Assembly: GCF_014646095.1 (NCBI RefSeq) | Contig: NZ_BMMU01000044.1 | Location: forward strand, 1-39,806 | Origin: Streptomyces lacrimifluminis | GTDB lineage: Bacteria; Actinomycetota; Actinomycetes; Streptomycetales; Streptomycetaceae | Reading direction: 5' to 3' | DNA: 39,806 nucleotides | Shown: one piece after another, positions 7,859 through 15,545 of the stretch | Layout: every line of letters starts with the position of its first letter | Numbering within the stretch: the first letter of the stretch is position 1 | Notes under the pieces: generated by a model | Told to the model about the DNA's origin: nothing | Seen by the model: the letters and a program-made list of their open reading frames with translations, nothing else | Databases searched by the model: none | Translations under genes and position numbers: made by a program

Positions 7859-8334
7859 GGCGCGGCTCCGGAGGTACGGGTGAGGGCGCGGCCGACGGCT
7901 GCCACGAGGTGGAGTGCGGTGGTGTGGGCGAGCAGGTTCTGGACTGCGCGGTCGAGGCGCTCGGCCTCCTCGCCAGTACGTTGGGCCAGGGCCCGCTGCA
8001 GAGCCAGCTCCAGGAAGAAGCGGAGCGGCTGTCCCGCGCTGTCGGCGGCGGCCTGGAGGTCAGCGTGGGCGGCGGGCGGGAAGGCGACGTTGAGGACGAT
8101 CTTGCCGTCGGCGTTGGGGTAGTGGGTGGTGATCACGTCGATGGGGAGCAGTCCGCCGGTCTGGTGGCGCAGTCGGTTGAGGGCCTTTCCCGGGGTTTTG
8201 GCGGGCACCAGGGCCAGGAGGTGGGTGGCGTCGTGGTTGGCGGCGAGCGGCATCGTGCGGGTGGCCCGGTGGAGTTCGGCTGAGGTGAGGGGCCGGGTCA
8301 GGGTGATGTCCAGGGCGTGGTGCGGCATCGTCAT
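7852..8334 (-). CDS. small hypothetical protein in helicase operon
   Basis: 160 residues, unrecognised. The N-terminal part (LDITLTRPLTSAELHRATRT, then LLALVPAKTPGKALNRLRHQ) looks like a small alpha/beta domain. The middle (KIVLNVAFPPAAHADLQAAA) and C-terminus (FFLELALQRALAQRTGEEAE plus a hydrophobic helix) are helical, with no cysteines. Its ATG overlaps the stop of the DUF6083 gene in an ATGA arrangement (8331-8334). Its own end overlaps the helicase start by 7 bases. Tight overlaps on both sides suggest a fixed-ratio partner of the helicase, which is inference only. Confidence 0.65.
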   Translation of the reverse strand: MTMPHHALDITLTRPLTSAELHRATRTMPLAANHDATHLLALVPAKTPGKALNRLRHQTGGLLPIDVITTHYPNADGKIVLNVAFPPAAHADLQAAADSAGQPLRFFLELALQRALAQRTGEEAERLDRAVQNLLAHTTALHLVAAVGRALTRTSGAAPC

Positions 8335-9209
8335 GCCTTCCCGTGGTGGCCGGGCGTGGCGTGGGGCAGGCGGGTGCGGATGTGTGACGCGTGGAGGAGG
8401 GGGTCAAAGACCTGCCATCCGGCGAGGGCGAGGTCGGCGGCGCCCGGATGGGCGGCGTGGGCAGGGCAGCGCTGGGTGCGCCAGCGCAGTTGCTCGGTGT
8501 ACGGCAGGCGGCTGAGGTCGTAGACGGCCATCAGGGTGGCGGGCAGGGTGAGTTGGCCGCGCTGCGGGCTCGCGGGGAGCAGCGTCCATAGGCCTTGGGG
8601 GGCGTTGGGGGCGAGCACGGGCTCCGGGCAGCGGTGTCGGTGTCGGGTCTGGGCCACACACCGGATGCCCTCGACGGGGGTCTCGGCGAGGTAGCGGCCC
8701 AGCAGCAGTTGCACGACGGACCGGGCGGGGCAATCCCTGCCTGCGGGCAGCTCGCAGGCTGTGGGTGGCTGGCAGACGGCGGGCGAGGCCGGGGTGAAGG
8801 CGCCCGCGTCGATGAGGCGGCGGGTACGGACGGCGAGTTGGCGGCGTACCGCCTCGAGGTGCGGGCCGGTCCGGGTGGTGGGGGTGCGGTCCGGGCAGAG
8901 CACCGTGTGCGGGATGCGGCACCAGGCGCTGCCGTCGCCGTGGGGGTGGGCGATGCCGCCACTCAGGTGCCAGCGGCAGGGCTCGGGGACGTGGGCGGCG
9001 GTCAGTTCGGCGGGGTGCAGGGCGATGGGCCGCTGGTCGGTGCGCTGGTAGAAGTCGATGCGGTTGCCGCACCGGCGGCAGCGGCCGCTCTGGCCGGCGC
9101 GCAGCAGGCGGCTGGGGCTGGTGGCGGCCACGCGCAGCGGACGGCGCGTCGGTGTGGTGCGGGGGCTGCCGTCCCAGGGGCAGCCGGTGGAGAGGGTGTT
9201 GGGGTGCAT
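8331..9209 (-). CDS. DUF6083-like zinc-ribbon protein
   Basis: About 292 residues from the ATG at 9209 (the open frame runs on to 9296 but with Arg/Pro-rich, non-protein-like sequence). The N-terminal third has a conserved metal-binding block seen in actinobacterial DUF6083 proteins: CRRCGNRIDFYQRTDQRPIA, then LHP, CRWHLSGGIAHPHGDGSAWC and LCP. Cys, His and Trp are arranged as a two-part zinc site. A basic stretch (LEAVRRQLAVRTRRLIDAG), two cysteine-containing turns and a further C-terminal CPAHAAHPG follow. Function unknown; nucleic-acid binding is plausible. It is first in the operon with the small protein and the helicase. No strong ribosome site is visible, so the start is uncertain. Confidence 0.65.
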   Translation of the reverse strand: MHPNTLSTGCPWDGSPRTTPTRRPLRVAATSPSRLLRAGQSGRCRRCGNRIDFYQRTDQRPIALHPAELTAAHVPEPCRWHLSGGIAHPHGDGSAWCRIPHTVLCPDRTPTTRTGPHLEAVRRQLAVRTRRLIDAGAFTPASPAVCQPPTACELPAGRDCPARSVVQLLLGRYLAETPVEGIRCVAQTRHRHRCPEPVLAPNAPQGLWTLLPASPQRGQLTLPATLMAVYDLSRLPYTEQLRWRTQRCPAHAAHPGAADLALAGWQVFDPLLHASHIRTRLPHATPGHHGKA

Positions 9210-9377
9210 GGCGGGACCGTGCCAGGCGACACCCCGCGATGACGGGGACGGACCGGGCCGTGTCCCCCGGGCGGCCCAGCAGCATCGAACACGCAAGCCA
9301 GTCGACGTACGAAGGTTCGGTGCGTGCTCGCCGGTTCGGGTGAATCGCCGAGCGGTGGGCGAGCGGGGGCAGCGTGG

Positions 9378-9641
9378 TCAGGAGTCCGGGGTGCCGGGTG
9401 GGGTGTGGTTGTCGCAGATGGGGCCCAGCAGGTGGTCGATCGGTACGTCGAAGGCGTGGGCGAGGGCGTGCCAGGTGGTGACGCTGCCGGTGGTGCGGCC
9501 GTGTTCGAGGTCGATGAGGGTGCGCCGGGCCAGGCCGCTGCGGGCGGCGAGTTCGTCGAAGGTCCAGCCGCGCGTGTCCCTCAACCGCGCCATGGTCACG
9601 CGCAGCGCAGTGAGGTCGGGGTCGGGCGGCAAGATCGTCAC
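9378..9641 (-). CDS. XRE-family transcriptional regulator
   Basis: About 87 residues from the GTG at 9641. A Cro/C1-type HTH covers most of the protein: RVTMARLRDTRGWTFDELAA then RSGLARRTLIDLEHGRTTGS, followed by TWHALAHAFDVPIDHLLGP. The open frame extends upstream to 9749, but that part contains the operator-like palindrome and no ribosome site. Candidate operators at 9686-9704 and 9744-9759 lie between it and the divergent gene at 9836. That layout suits autorepression and control of the neighbour. Leaderless translation is possible. Confidence 0.75.
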   Translation of the reverse strand: MTILPPDPDLTALRVTMARLRDTRGWTFDELAARSGLARRTLIDLEHGRTTGSVTTWHALAHAFDVPIDHLLGPICDNHTPPGTPDS

Positions 9642-9685
9642 CCCACCATCCGAAGGTGCAGACCCCTGCCCTGTCAGTGCGGGTT

Positions 9686-9704
9686 CCTGCACTATCGATG
9701 CAGG
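9686..9704. promoter_or_regulatory. operator-like inverted repeat 1
   Basis: CCTGCA-CTATCGA-TGCAGG is a perfect 6-bp inverted repeat with a 7-nt spacer, between the XRE gene start and the divergent gene at 9836. The core TGCACTATCGATGCA is partly repeated at 9744, 10864 and 10942. It is a likely binding site of the adjacent XRE regulator. Confidence 0.5.
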
Positions 9705-9743
9705 TGAACGACAGGCGGCTCGACACTGCGGGAGGGCAGGGAT

Positions 9744-9759
9744 CTGCACTACGGTGCGG
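9744..9759. promoter_or_regulatory. operator-like motif 2
   Basis: CTGCACTACGGTGCGG resembles motif 1 (TGCACTA-C-G-TGC) and lies 40 bp after it in the same divergent intergenic region, about 80 bp before the ATG at 9836. Confidence 0.4.
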
Positions 9760-9835
9760 CCGACTCCCGCTCTTCCTCACCGGGAGGCCACGGCACCTGG
9801 ACAGCAACGGATTCGGATGGGAGGGCAACGGGCCG

Positions 9836-10867
9836 ATGCGGCTTGCCAGCACGCACGCCACGGTGCAGCGCATCTGGACGGTGGAGCTGCGCCCGCAGCC
9901 GGGCGGGCCGGCTCTGGCCTGTCCTCGCTGCACGCTGCACGGCCGCCCCGTGCAGGCCGCCTCCGCCCGGTCCGCGGCCCTGACCCATCTGGCCCGGCAC
10001 GCCCGCACCGATGCACTGCCGGGGCATCTGCGTACCTGCCAGTGCAGGGCACGCGGCTGCCAGTGGCATCCCCGCCACCGCGGCTGCGCAGGACCGGTGC
10101 TCCTCGCCCTCACCCGCGACCGCAGCGGCCGCACCTGGCGTCTCGCCGACGCCTGCGCCGCCTGCGCGGCCGCCACCAGTCACACGGCCGTTGTCCCCGC
10201 CACCCTCCTCGCCGCGAGCGCTCCCGGACGCGTCCGGCGCGGGCCCGGGCCGCCGGGCGGCCCAACCGAACGCACGCGTGTGCGGGAGATGCTCACCTAT
10301 CTGGCAGCGGCACTCCCCCAGTTCACCTCCCCCGCCGCCCGCCTGCTCGCCCTCCAGTGCGCCCTACGCTCCGACACCCACGGCCATGTCCGGCTGCCCG
10401 ATGGCCTGCTGCGCGGCATGCGGCTGCACGGCCGCAACGAACTATGGGAAGAGCTGGAACACACGCACTGGCTACGCCGCACAGCCGACAAGTACCCGCG
10501 CACACAGGCACAGTTGCTGGATGTGGCAGTCCTCTCCCAGCAACCGGGCAGCCGAGCCCGGGCCCGCGCCGCACACTGGGCCCTACGTCCCACTCCCCTG
10601 GCATCGCCAACCGGACAACCTGCGGCTCTGCAGCTGACCGCACTGGCCCTGGCCTCGCACACCTCGGAAAACGCCGGCAGCACCGACATGGAGGTGCTCG
10701 CCCGCCTGTGCGGACACTCCCCCCACCAGAGCGCCGAACTCCTCGACCGCCTGACCACATCACGCACACTCACCGCCTGGCACCACAACCGCGAAACCGA
10801 CGAAGTCTTCTGGCACCTGCCCCCACAGCACGCCACCGGACAGCCCGGTGAGCATCGAACGCATTGA
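9836..10867 (+). CDS. cysteine-rich N-terminus plus helical DNA-binding-like protein
   Basis: About 343 residues from ATG 9836 (GGGAGG upstream). The upstream open frame to 9656 overlaps the operators and is not protein-like. N-terminal part: CPRC at about 29-32, then CQCRARGCQWHPRHRGC and CAAC, a probable set of zinc ligands. After an Arg/Pro/Gly linker (about 155-180) comes a helical region: REMLTYLAAALPQFTSPAAR, LRSDTHGHVRLPDGLL, NELWEELEHTHWLR. The C-terminal part (MEVLARLCGHSPHQSAELLD then RLTTSRTLTAWHHN) has the look of a winged helix with a beta hairpin. I do not recognise the family. It is probably a regulator or accessory protein of a Streptomyces mobile element, controlled from the XRE divergent promoter region. 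Confidence 0.6.
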   Translation: MRLASTHATVQRIWTVELRPQPGGPALACPRCTLHGRPVQAASARSAALTHLARHARTDALPGHLRTCQCRARGCQWHPRHRGCAGPVLLALTRDRSGRTWRLADACAACAAATSHTAVVPATLLAASAPGRVRRGPGPPGGPTERTRVREMLTYLAAALPQFTSPAARLLALQCALRSDTHGHVRLPDGLLRGMRLHGRNELWEELEHTHWLRRTADKYPRTQAQLLDVAVLSQQPGSRARARAAHWALRPTPLASPTGQPAALQLTALALASHTSENAGSTDMEVLARLCGHSPHQSAELLDRLTTSRTLTAWHHNRETDEVFWHLPPQHATGQPGEHRTH

Positions 10868-10878
10868 CTACGGTGCAT
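10864..10878. promoter_or_regulatory. operator-like motif 3
   Basis: TTGACTACGGTGCAT overlaps the stop of the preceding gene and shares ACTACGGTGC with motif 2. It begins with a TTGACT that could be a -35 element for the downstream gene at 11084, but no good -10 is seen at the right distance. Confidence 0.35.
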
Positions 10879-10941
10879 AGACGACAAGTGCGGCTGAGCG
10901 CAGGACATCGCCCGAGCGGAACAACCCGCTCCACGCGCCCG

Positions 10942-10954
10942 TACTATCGCTACA
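10942..10954. promoter_or_regulatory. operator-like motif 4
   Basis: GTACTATCGCTAC shares ACTATCG with motif 1. The TACTAT within it could serve as a -10 hexamer for the gene at 11084. It lies in a 216-bp intergenic region. Confidence 0.3.
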
Positions 10955-11083
10955 CGGGAGCAGACTGCACAGGTGCGGCCACCCATGACTCAATCAAGCC
11001 CTGCGGAGTCACCGCCCAGCCCAGGCGCCCGCTCTGGGGGTTAACTTCAGCCCGCGGCCGCGCCCCGAGGAAAGGCCAACATC

Positions 11084-11728
11084 ATGCCTGACACCCAGAC
11101 CGCCACCACCGAACTGACATCCCATTACACGGCCCAGGTGGCAGGCGACCTTGACCGCAACACCAAGGAACAGGACCGCATCGGCGCGGAAATCGAAGCC
11201 CTGCAGAAACAACTGCGCTCCCTGCAACACGACCACACCCTGCTGACGAACATGCAAAAAGCGCTCGGCGGCCCGGACACTGCCACCCAGCCGGCCGCAG
11301 CGCCCGCAGTACCGCGGCAGAAGAACACCGCGCAGCCCGGGCCGGGCAAGCGGGGGCGGGCGAAGAAGACCGCCGCCGCGCCAGGCGGCGACGCGGTCAA
11401 GAAGCCGGCCGCCAAGAAGCCCGAGGCCGCAGCCAAGGCGCCGGCAGCGAAGGCGGCCCAGCCCACCCTCGTCGAGCTGATCCGCCGCCACCTCACCGCG
11501 CAGAACGAACCCCGCTCCGCCGCGGAGATCGCCACCGCCCTCGGCCAGGCCCACCCCGACCGGAATATCAAGACCACCGTCGTACGCACCACAGTCGAAG
11601 GGCTCGTCGCCAAGAGCCACGTCCAGCGCACCAAGCAGGGCAGCTCCGTCTACTACACCACCACCGACACCCAGAAGCCGACCACGCCCGTAGCGGCCCC
11701 GGCCGACGACAAAGCCGAGACGAACTGA
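11084..11728 (+). CDS. coiled-coil / Lys-Ala-Pro linker / winged-helix protein
   Basis: 214 residues. A GAGGAAAGG ribosome site precedes ATG 11084. Three parts are visible. The N-terminal coiled coil (DRNTKEQDRIGAEIEALQKQ then LRSLQHDHTLLTNMQKAL) covers about 25-65. A long basic low-complexity linker (runs of KKTAAA, VKKPAAKKPEAAAKAPAAK) covers about 75-125 and resembles histone H1-like tails of actinobacterial nucleoid proteins. A C-terminal winged helix (LVELIRRHLTAQNEPRSAAE, IKTTVVRTTVEGLVAKSHVQ, then a GSSVYYTT wing) covers about 128-195. It probably binds DNA as a dimer. Operator-like motifs 3 and 4 lie upstream. Nucleoid-associated or regulatory roles are both possible. Confidence 0.65.
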   Translation: MPDTQTATTELTSHYTAQVAGDLDRNTKEQDRIGAEIEALQKQLRSLQHDHTLLTNMQKALGGPDTATQPAAAPAVPRQKNTAQPGPGKRGRAKKTAAAPGGDAVKKPAAKKPEAAAKAPAAKAAQPTLVELIRRHLTAQNEPRSAAEIATALGQAHPDRNIKTTVVRTTVEGLVAKSHVQRTKQGSSVYYTTTDTQKPTTPVAAPADDKAETN

Positions 11729-11751
11729 TCACGGAGGCGCTAGGGGTGCGG

Positions 11752-12021
11752 CTACTGACGCTGGGGTGTGCGTCGGCGGGTCGGCGGCAGGCTTTCGCAG
11801 GCGGGGGTGGGGCCTGCCAGGAGATCAAGTACGTCGATGGCGTAGTGGGCCGCCACCCGGTCGCAGTCGTCCAGGGGCCATGCCGCGGCGCCGGACTGGC
11901 GGCGGCTGACCTGCGCCTGGCTGAGTTCCAGCGCCACAGCGAGATCGGCCTGTGTCTCCCTCGTCAACTGCATGAGCGCGGCGATCGCAGCCCTCACGCG
12001 TTCCCCCGACGACAGCACCAT
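11752..12021 (-). CDS. small XRE-type HTH protein
   Basis: About 89 residues from the ATG at 12021 (a TTG nine bases upstream is less likely). HTH segment: QADLAVALELSQAQVSRRQS, then WPLDDCDRVAAHYAIDVLDL and LAGP, the typical Cro/C1 layout. The C-terminal tail is Pro/Arg-rich. It ends 23 bp from the convergent winged-helix gene and lies downstream of the 12106-14861 genes on the same strand. It may regulate the telomere-like gene cluster, which is inference. Confidence 0.65.
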   Translation of the reverse strand: MVLSSGERVRAAIAALMQLTRETQADLAVALELSQAQVSRRQSGAAAWPLDDCDRVAAHYAIDVLDLLAGPTPACESLPPTRRRTPQRQ

Positions 12022-12105
12022 AATGGTCAACTTACCGCTGTCCCACGCCGGTACGTGTGCACGACGGTGTGCCAGGGGGATTGCCGGTGTGCGGTGGCGG
12101 GTCGG

Positions 12106-12819
12106 TCAGCGCGGGCGCCAGGTGCGGATTTCGAGGTGGAGGATGTGGACGTCCGGGTGGATGCGTCCGGTTTCCACCAGCCATTGGTGCACAGCTGCGG
12201 TGACGTCGCCGCTGGCGGCGTTGACACGGCGGGCGAAGTCGGCGGCGTCGAAGCCGCCGGTCTGGGCGGAGCCGTAGGAGCGTTCTTCGGTGTGGTCGGC
12301 ACGCTGGATGACGTCGCGGCGGATGCCGGGTGAGTCGGTGCGGCTGCCGGAGGAGTGCAGATAGGCGGTCTTGGCCAGGCGAACGGTGAAGGCCAGGCGC
12401 AGACCTTGACGGGCTGCTTCGGCGATCAGGGGGCGCAGTCGGGCGGAGCCGGAGGCGATCGCCTGGGCGCCGACGCGGCCGGTGCCGGAGCCAGTGGGGG
12501 TGATCAGGACGGCTTTGCCGCGGACCCGGGCGCGGGCGCCGGAAGTGGTGGTGCGCCGCTGGATGTGGCGGGCGGCGATGGCGGTGAGTTCGGGCAGGTC
12601 GGTGATGCCGCCGGTCTGCACGGCGGCCAGAACTTCGCGCAGGGCGGTGACGAAGGCTGCGCCTTTGTTCTTGGTGTAGAACTGCGAGACCAGGGAGGGG
12701 TCACGGTTGATGACGCGCGCGATGTCGCGCTTGGTGTAGCCCGCTTCCTGGAGTTGGTCGGCGAGTTGGGCGGCTTCGTTGTGTGCGGGCCGGGGAGCGG
12801 CTCTGCGGCGGGGCGGCAT
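12106..12819 (-). CDS. HTH protein, candidate atypical terminal protein (Tpc-like position)
   Basis: 237 residues. A basic N-terminus (MPPRRRAAPRPAHNEAAQLA) leads into an HTH (GYTKRDIARVINRDPSLVSQ, 27-46). A Gly/Arg-rich central part follows (GARARVRGKAVLITPTG, GARLRPL-type helix LIAEAARQGLRLAFTVRL). The C-terminal domain is predicted alpha/beta (ADFARRVNAASGDVTAAVHQ, VHILHLEIRTW). The ATG overlaps the stop of the polymerase-like gene (ATGA at 12819), so expression is coupled. On plasmid SCP1 the atypical terminal protein Tpc (about 259 residues) is encoded with its partner Tac, and the size and placement here fit that pattern. I cannot prove homology to Tpc. A replication initiator or regulator is the alternative. 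Confidence 0.5.
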   Translation of the reverse strand: MPPRRRAAPRPAHNEAAQLADQLQEAGYTKRDIARVINRDPSLVSQFYTKNKGAAFVTALREVLAAVQTGGITDLPELTAIAARHIQRRTTTSGARARVRGKAVLITPTGSGTGRVGAQAIASGSARLRPLIAEAARQGLRLAFTVRLAKTAYLHSSGSRTDSPGIRRDVIQRADHTEERSYGSAQTGGFDAADFARRVNAASGDVTAAVHQWLVETGRIHPDVHILHLEIRTWRPR

Positions 12820-14861
12820 CAGGCCTCTTCTGGTGCGGTGTTCAGGGCCTGACGGCCGGTGTCACGCAGGGTGAGGAGTTCTTCTTCGCTGGTGGGGGCG
12901 CTGGTAGGGCCGGAAAGGTGGCCTTTGAGGAGGTAGTCGCCGGGGCGGTGACGGTAGGGCCAGTTCTGGGGTTGAGTGAGGTAGACGGCGTCGGTGCGGA
13001 AGGCGACGACGGTGCCGGGCGGCGTGTGTAGAGCTCCGGCGTAGATGTCGTCGTCGCGGTGGTACTGGGTGAGCAGGGCGGCGCGTGCGGCGGACCAGAT
13101 GGCGGCGGACCATTCGGGGTGGGCGTTGGGGTCGCGGGCGAAGCCGGTGGGCTTCTGCCAAGTGATCAGTTCGTCGTCGAAGCCGACGATTTCGGCGTCC
13201 GGGGGTACGTCGCGTTCCATACTTCGGGGGGTGGTGCCGGTGACCATGCGGGGGCGCTGGGCGAAGGAGCCGATGCCGTAGAGCAGGATGGAGCGCACCG
13301 CGCGGGAGGCGAGATGGGCGGCGCGGGACTGCTGGGCATCGCCTTGGAAGTGGGCCTGGGCGGAGAGGTTGGTCCAGGTGTCCTTGAGTTTCTTGGACCA
13401 TTCGTCGAGGGGTTTGCCTGCCTCCCACAGGATGCCGTCGAGGATCTCGACCCTCCATGACCCAAGGGAGTTGGTCAGGGCAGTGTGGACTTCGGGTCCG
13501 CCGGCCCAGGTGGTGAAGGTGGCGCCGGGCGCAGCCGGATAGTGCCAGGCGCGCTCGCCGGGGGCGGGAGCGGGCAGCAGGCCGACGTGGTTCCAGCCAG
13601 CGGGGACGGTGACGCGGATGTGCCAGTGGCTGCAGCCGTAGAGGGCGTCGTGCTGTTCTTTCGCCGACCATGCGGCGAAGGCGTTGGCCGTGACGCGGCG
13701 GGGTGCACCGACCGGCGATTTCCAGGTGTGTTTGGCGTAGGCGAAGGTGCGGTCGTACTCGATCAGCGCGGGCAGTCGCTCAGGGACGCGCGGCGGGGTG
13801 AGGAGTTCGTTGCGGCCCTGTCCTGCGGTGGCGTGCAGCAGACCGCGCAGTTCCTCGGACAGAACGGGGAAACCGTCGGCGTGCTTGCCCCGGCGGGGGA
13901 TGGTGCGGGTCCACAGGTCCCGGCCGGTCTGGGAGGGCGAGCCCATGACGACGGCGTCGGGAAAGTGGCGGCGCAGCTCCTCCCACAGCAGGCGGAAGGC
14001 GTCGCGGACGATGCCGGGGTGGTCGGTTGTCTCAAGGTCGAACCACTCCCCCACGCTGCGGATTTCGACGTGCTGGTCGCCGTTGTTGCGCTGGTAGCGG
14101 CCGACGGGGCTGCGGGCGTGGACGAAGTGTCCGGCCATCCGGTCGCGACCACGGCCGGTGTCGACGCGCCAGTCGGGGGTGGGCGCGTTCAGCCAGGCGG
14201 CGACAGCGTCCCGGAGGTAGGGGTAGCGGTCGGCGTCGCGGTGCCAGGGGGCCCCGGCAGTGATGTAGATGCGCTGGATGGTGTCGGGGACTGTATGGAA
14301 GACGGCGGTCAGGATGGCTGCGGCCGACCGGTCGCCCAGGTCGAGGCGCACGGTGTGGTCGCGGTGGACGAGGACCCCGGTGTCGGCGTCCAGGAAGACG
14401 GTGGGGTGGGGCTGCTGAATGAAGTTGGGGTACTGGGAAGCCAGGCCCGAGGTGGGGTTGAACCAGCGGTCGGTATCGGTGTCCTGGGGCAGGGCGGGCA
14501 GTTCGCGGGGGGTGGCGGGGTCGGCCGACTGCTGCAGCGGCGCAGGGGGCGCCGGATCCGGGGCGGGAGCGGCAGGTTGGGGATTGGGTTGTGCCGGTTC
14601 GGCGTTGCCCGGGGCGGCCGGGGAAGGAGCGGTGTCCATGTCCTGGGGGACGAGTTGGGGGGCCAAAGCGACGACGTCGGCGATGCTGAGCCCGGCCGCG
14701 GGCGCGATCCGCTCGGCCTTGGCCTTGTCGTGGGCGGCCAGGGCGGTGACGGTCTTGTCCCGTTGTGTTTCCAGGCGGGATAGGGCGGCCGCGGTCTTTT
14801 TGATGTCGTCGCGCAGCGTGCGCAGCTCAGCGAGGCCGCTGGTGTAGGTCTGTGCATCCAT
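12819..14861 (-). CDS. telomere-associated (Tac-like) protein with B-family polymerase-like motifs
   Basis: 680 residues. Coiled-coil N-terminus (1-45), Pro/Ala-rich linker (75-125), then a large globular part. The last 320 residues reproduce the order and spacing of B-family, especially protein-primed, polymerase motifs. Motif A-like EYDRTFAYAK (368-377) has Asp370 and Tyr375 at the D-x4-Y spacing of phi29 (DVNSLY). Motif B-like is RAVRSILLYGIGSF (520-533). Motif C-like VVAFRTDAVYLT (618-629) retains Asp624, the second Asp of D-T-D, while the first is Arg622. It may add nucleotides to a protein primer, as shown in vitro for Tap-Tpg and Tac-Tpc. GAGGA precedes ATG 14861. The neighbouring HTH protein at 12106 is the candidate primer. 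The polymerase reading is inference from motifs. Confidence 0.55.
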   Translation of the reverse strand: MDAQTYTSGLAELRTLRDDIKKTAAALSRLETQRDKTVTALAAHDKAKAERIAPAAGLSIADVVALAPQLVPQDMDTAPSPAAPGNAEPAQPNPQPAAPAPDPAPPAPLQQSADPATPRELPALPQDTDTDRWFNPTSGLASQYPNFIQQPHPTVFLDADTGVLVHRDHTVRLDLGDRSAAAILTAVFHTVPDTIQRIYITAGAPWHRDADRYPYLRDAVAAWLNAPTPDWRVDTGRGRDRMAGHFVHARSPVGRYQRNNGDQHVEIRSVGEWFDLETTDHPGIVRDAFRLLWEELRRHFPDAVVMGSPSQTGRDLWTRTIPRRGKHADGFPVLSEELRGLLHATAGQGRNELLTPPRVPERLPALIEYDRTFAYAKHTWKSPVGAPRRVTANAFAAWSAKEQHDALYGCSHWHIRVTVPAGWNHVGLLPAPAPGERAWHYPAAPGATFTTWAGGPEVHTALTNSLGSWRVEILDGILWEAGKPLDEWSKKLKDTWTNLSAQAHFQGDAQQSRAAHLASRAVRSILLYGIGSFAQRPRMVTGTTPRSMERDVPPDAEIVGFDDELITWQKPTGFARDPNAHPEWSAAIWSAARAALLTQYHRDDDIYAGALHTPPGTVVAFRTDAVYLTQPQNWPYRHRPGDYLLKGHLSGPTSAPTSEEELLTLRDTGRQALNTAPEEA

Positions 14862-14884
14862 CGTGGTTCCTCGTGGGCGCTCGG

Positions 14885-15490
14885 TCAGCTGGCGGTGGTG
14901 TCGGGGGTGACGTAGGCGATCGCGCCGCCGGAGTGGGATTGAAGGCGGGTGCCGAGCAGCAGGGCGGCGAGAGCGCGGTCGTCGTGTCGGGCGGAGGTCA
15001 GTTCCATCGCGGGGGCGGCGAGGTCGGTGATGTAGCCGGCCAGGCGTGCGTCGGGGAAGGCGTAGCGGCCCTGGTCGTTGCGCTGCCAGGTGTCCAGGCC
15101 GGTCAGAACGGCGACGACGTAGCCGGACAGGGTGACGGGCAGCAGGCCCGCGGCGGCGATGCTGGCGGGGTCACAGCGCCACCAGCCGCGCAGGCTCTTG
15201 AGGAGATGCCCGGCACCGAGGTGGGGGGCGTAGCCGATCCATGTGCGGTCGTCCTCGTCGACGGGGCGTGCCGCGTCGACGCGCAGGACAGCGATCTCCC
15301 GGGCATCGAAGCGGTGCAGCGGGGCGTACGTGCGCTGCTGGATGGCCTGGACGACATCGAGAGGGATCATGACGCGGACGCCGCGGTGGGAAAGGCCGGG
15401 CAGGACGTCGGCGCGGATGAGGCGGCGCAAGGTGGTGATGGCGCAGCCCAGTTCGGCGGCGGCCTGACCCGTGGTCAGCAGCACGGCCAT
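14885..15490 (-). CDS. MerR/excisionase-type HTH protein
   Basis: 201 residues. The N-terminus is a MerR-like or excisionase-like winged HTH: LLTTGQAAAELGCAITTLRR then LIRADVLPGLSHRGVRVMIP and LDVVQAIQQR (about 4-53). A following domain (TWIGYAPHLGAGHLLKSLRG, WWRCDPASIAAAGLLPVTLS) has no recognised family and contains hydrophobic segments too short to be membrane helices. GGGGAGG precedes ATG 15490 by 6 nt. It lies 23 bp upstream of the polymerase-like gene on the same strand. Its promoter must lie in the 100-bp interval holding the 44-bp palindrome, so the palindrome may be its operator. Confidence 0.6.
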   Translation of the reverse strand: MAVLLTTGQAAAELGCAITTLRRLIRADVLPGLSHRGVRVMIPLDVVQAIQQRTYAPLHRFDAREIAVLRVDAARPVDEDDRTWIGYAPHLGAGHLLKSLRGWWRCDPASIAAAGLLPVTLSGYVVAVLTGLDTWQRNDQGRYAFPDARLAGYITDLAAPAMELTSARHDDRALAALLLGTRLQSHSGGAIAYVTPDTTAS

Positions 15491-15545
15491 GCCCGCCTCC
15501 CCGGTGGTGTGTGGTGCCGCAGCAGGACACTAGCGGCACTACACT

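Noticed and set aside
9058..10851. 597-codon plus-strand frame over the XRE region
   Set aside because: Arg/Pro/His-rich, and overlaps the operators and the better-supported gene at 9836.
13485..14783. 432-codon plus-strand frame opposite the polymerase-like gene
   Set aside because: Same GC-shadow composition; the minus-strand product has coherent domains and a good ribosome site.
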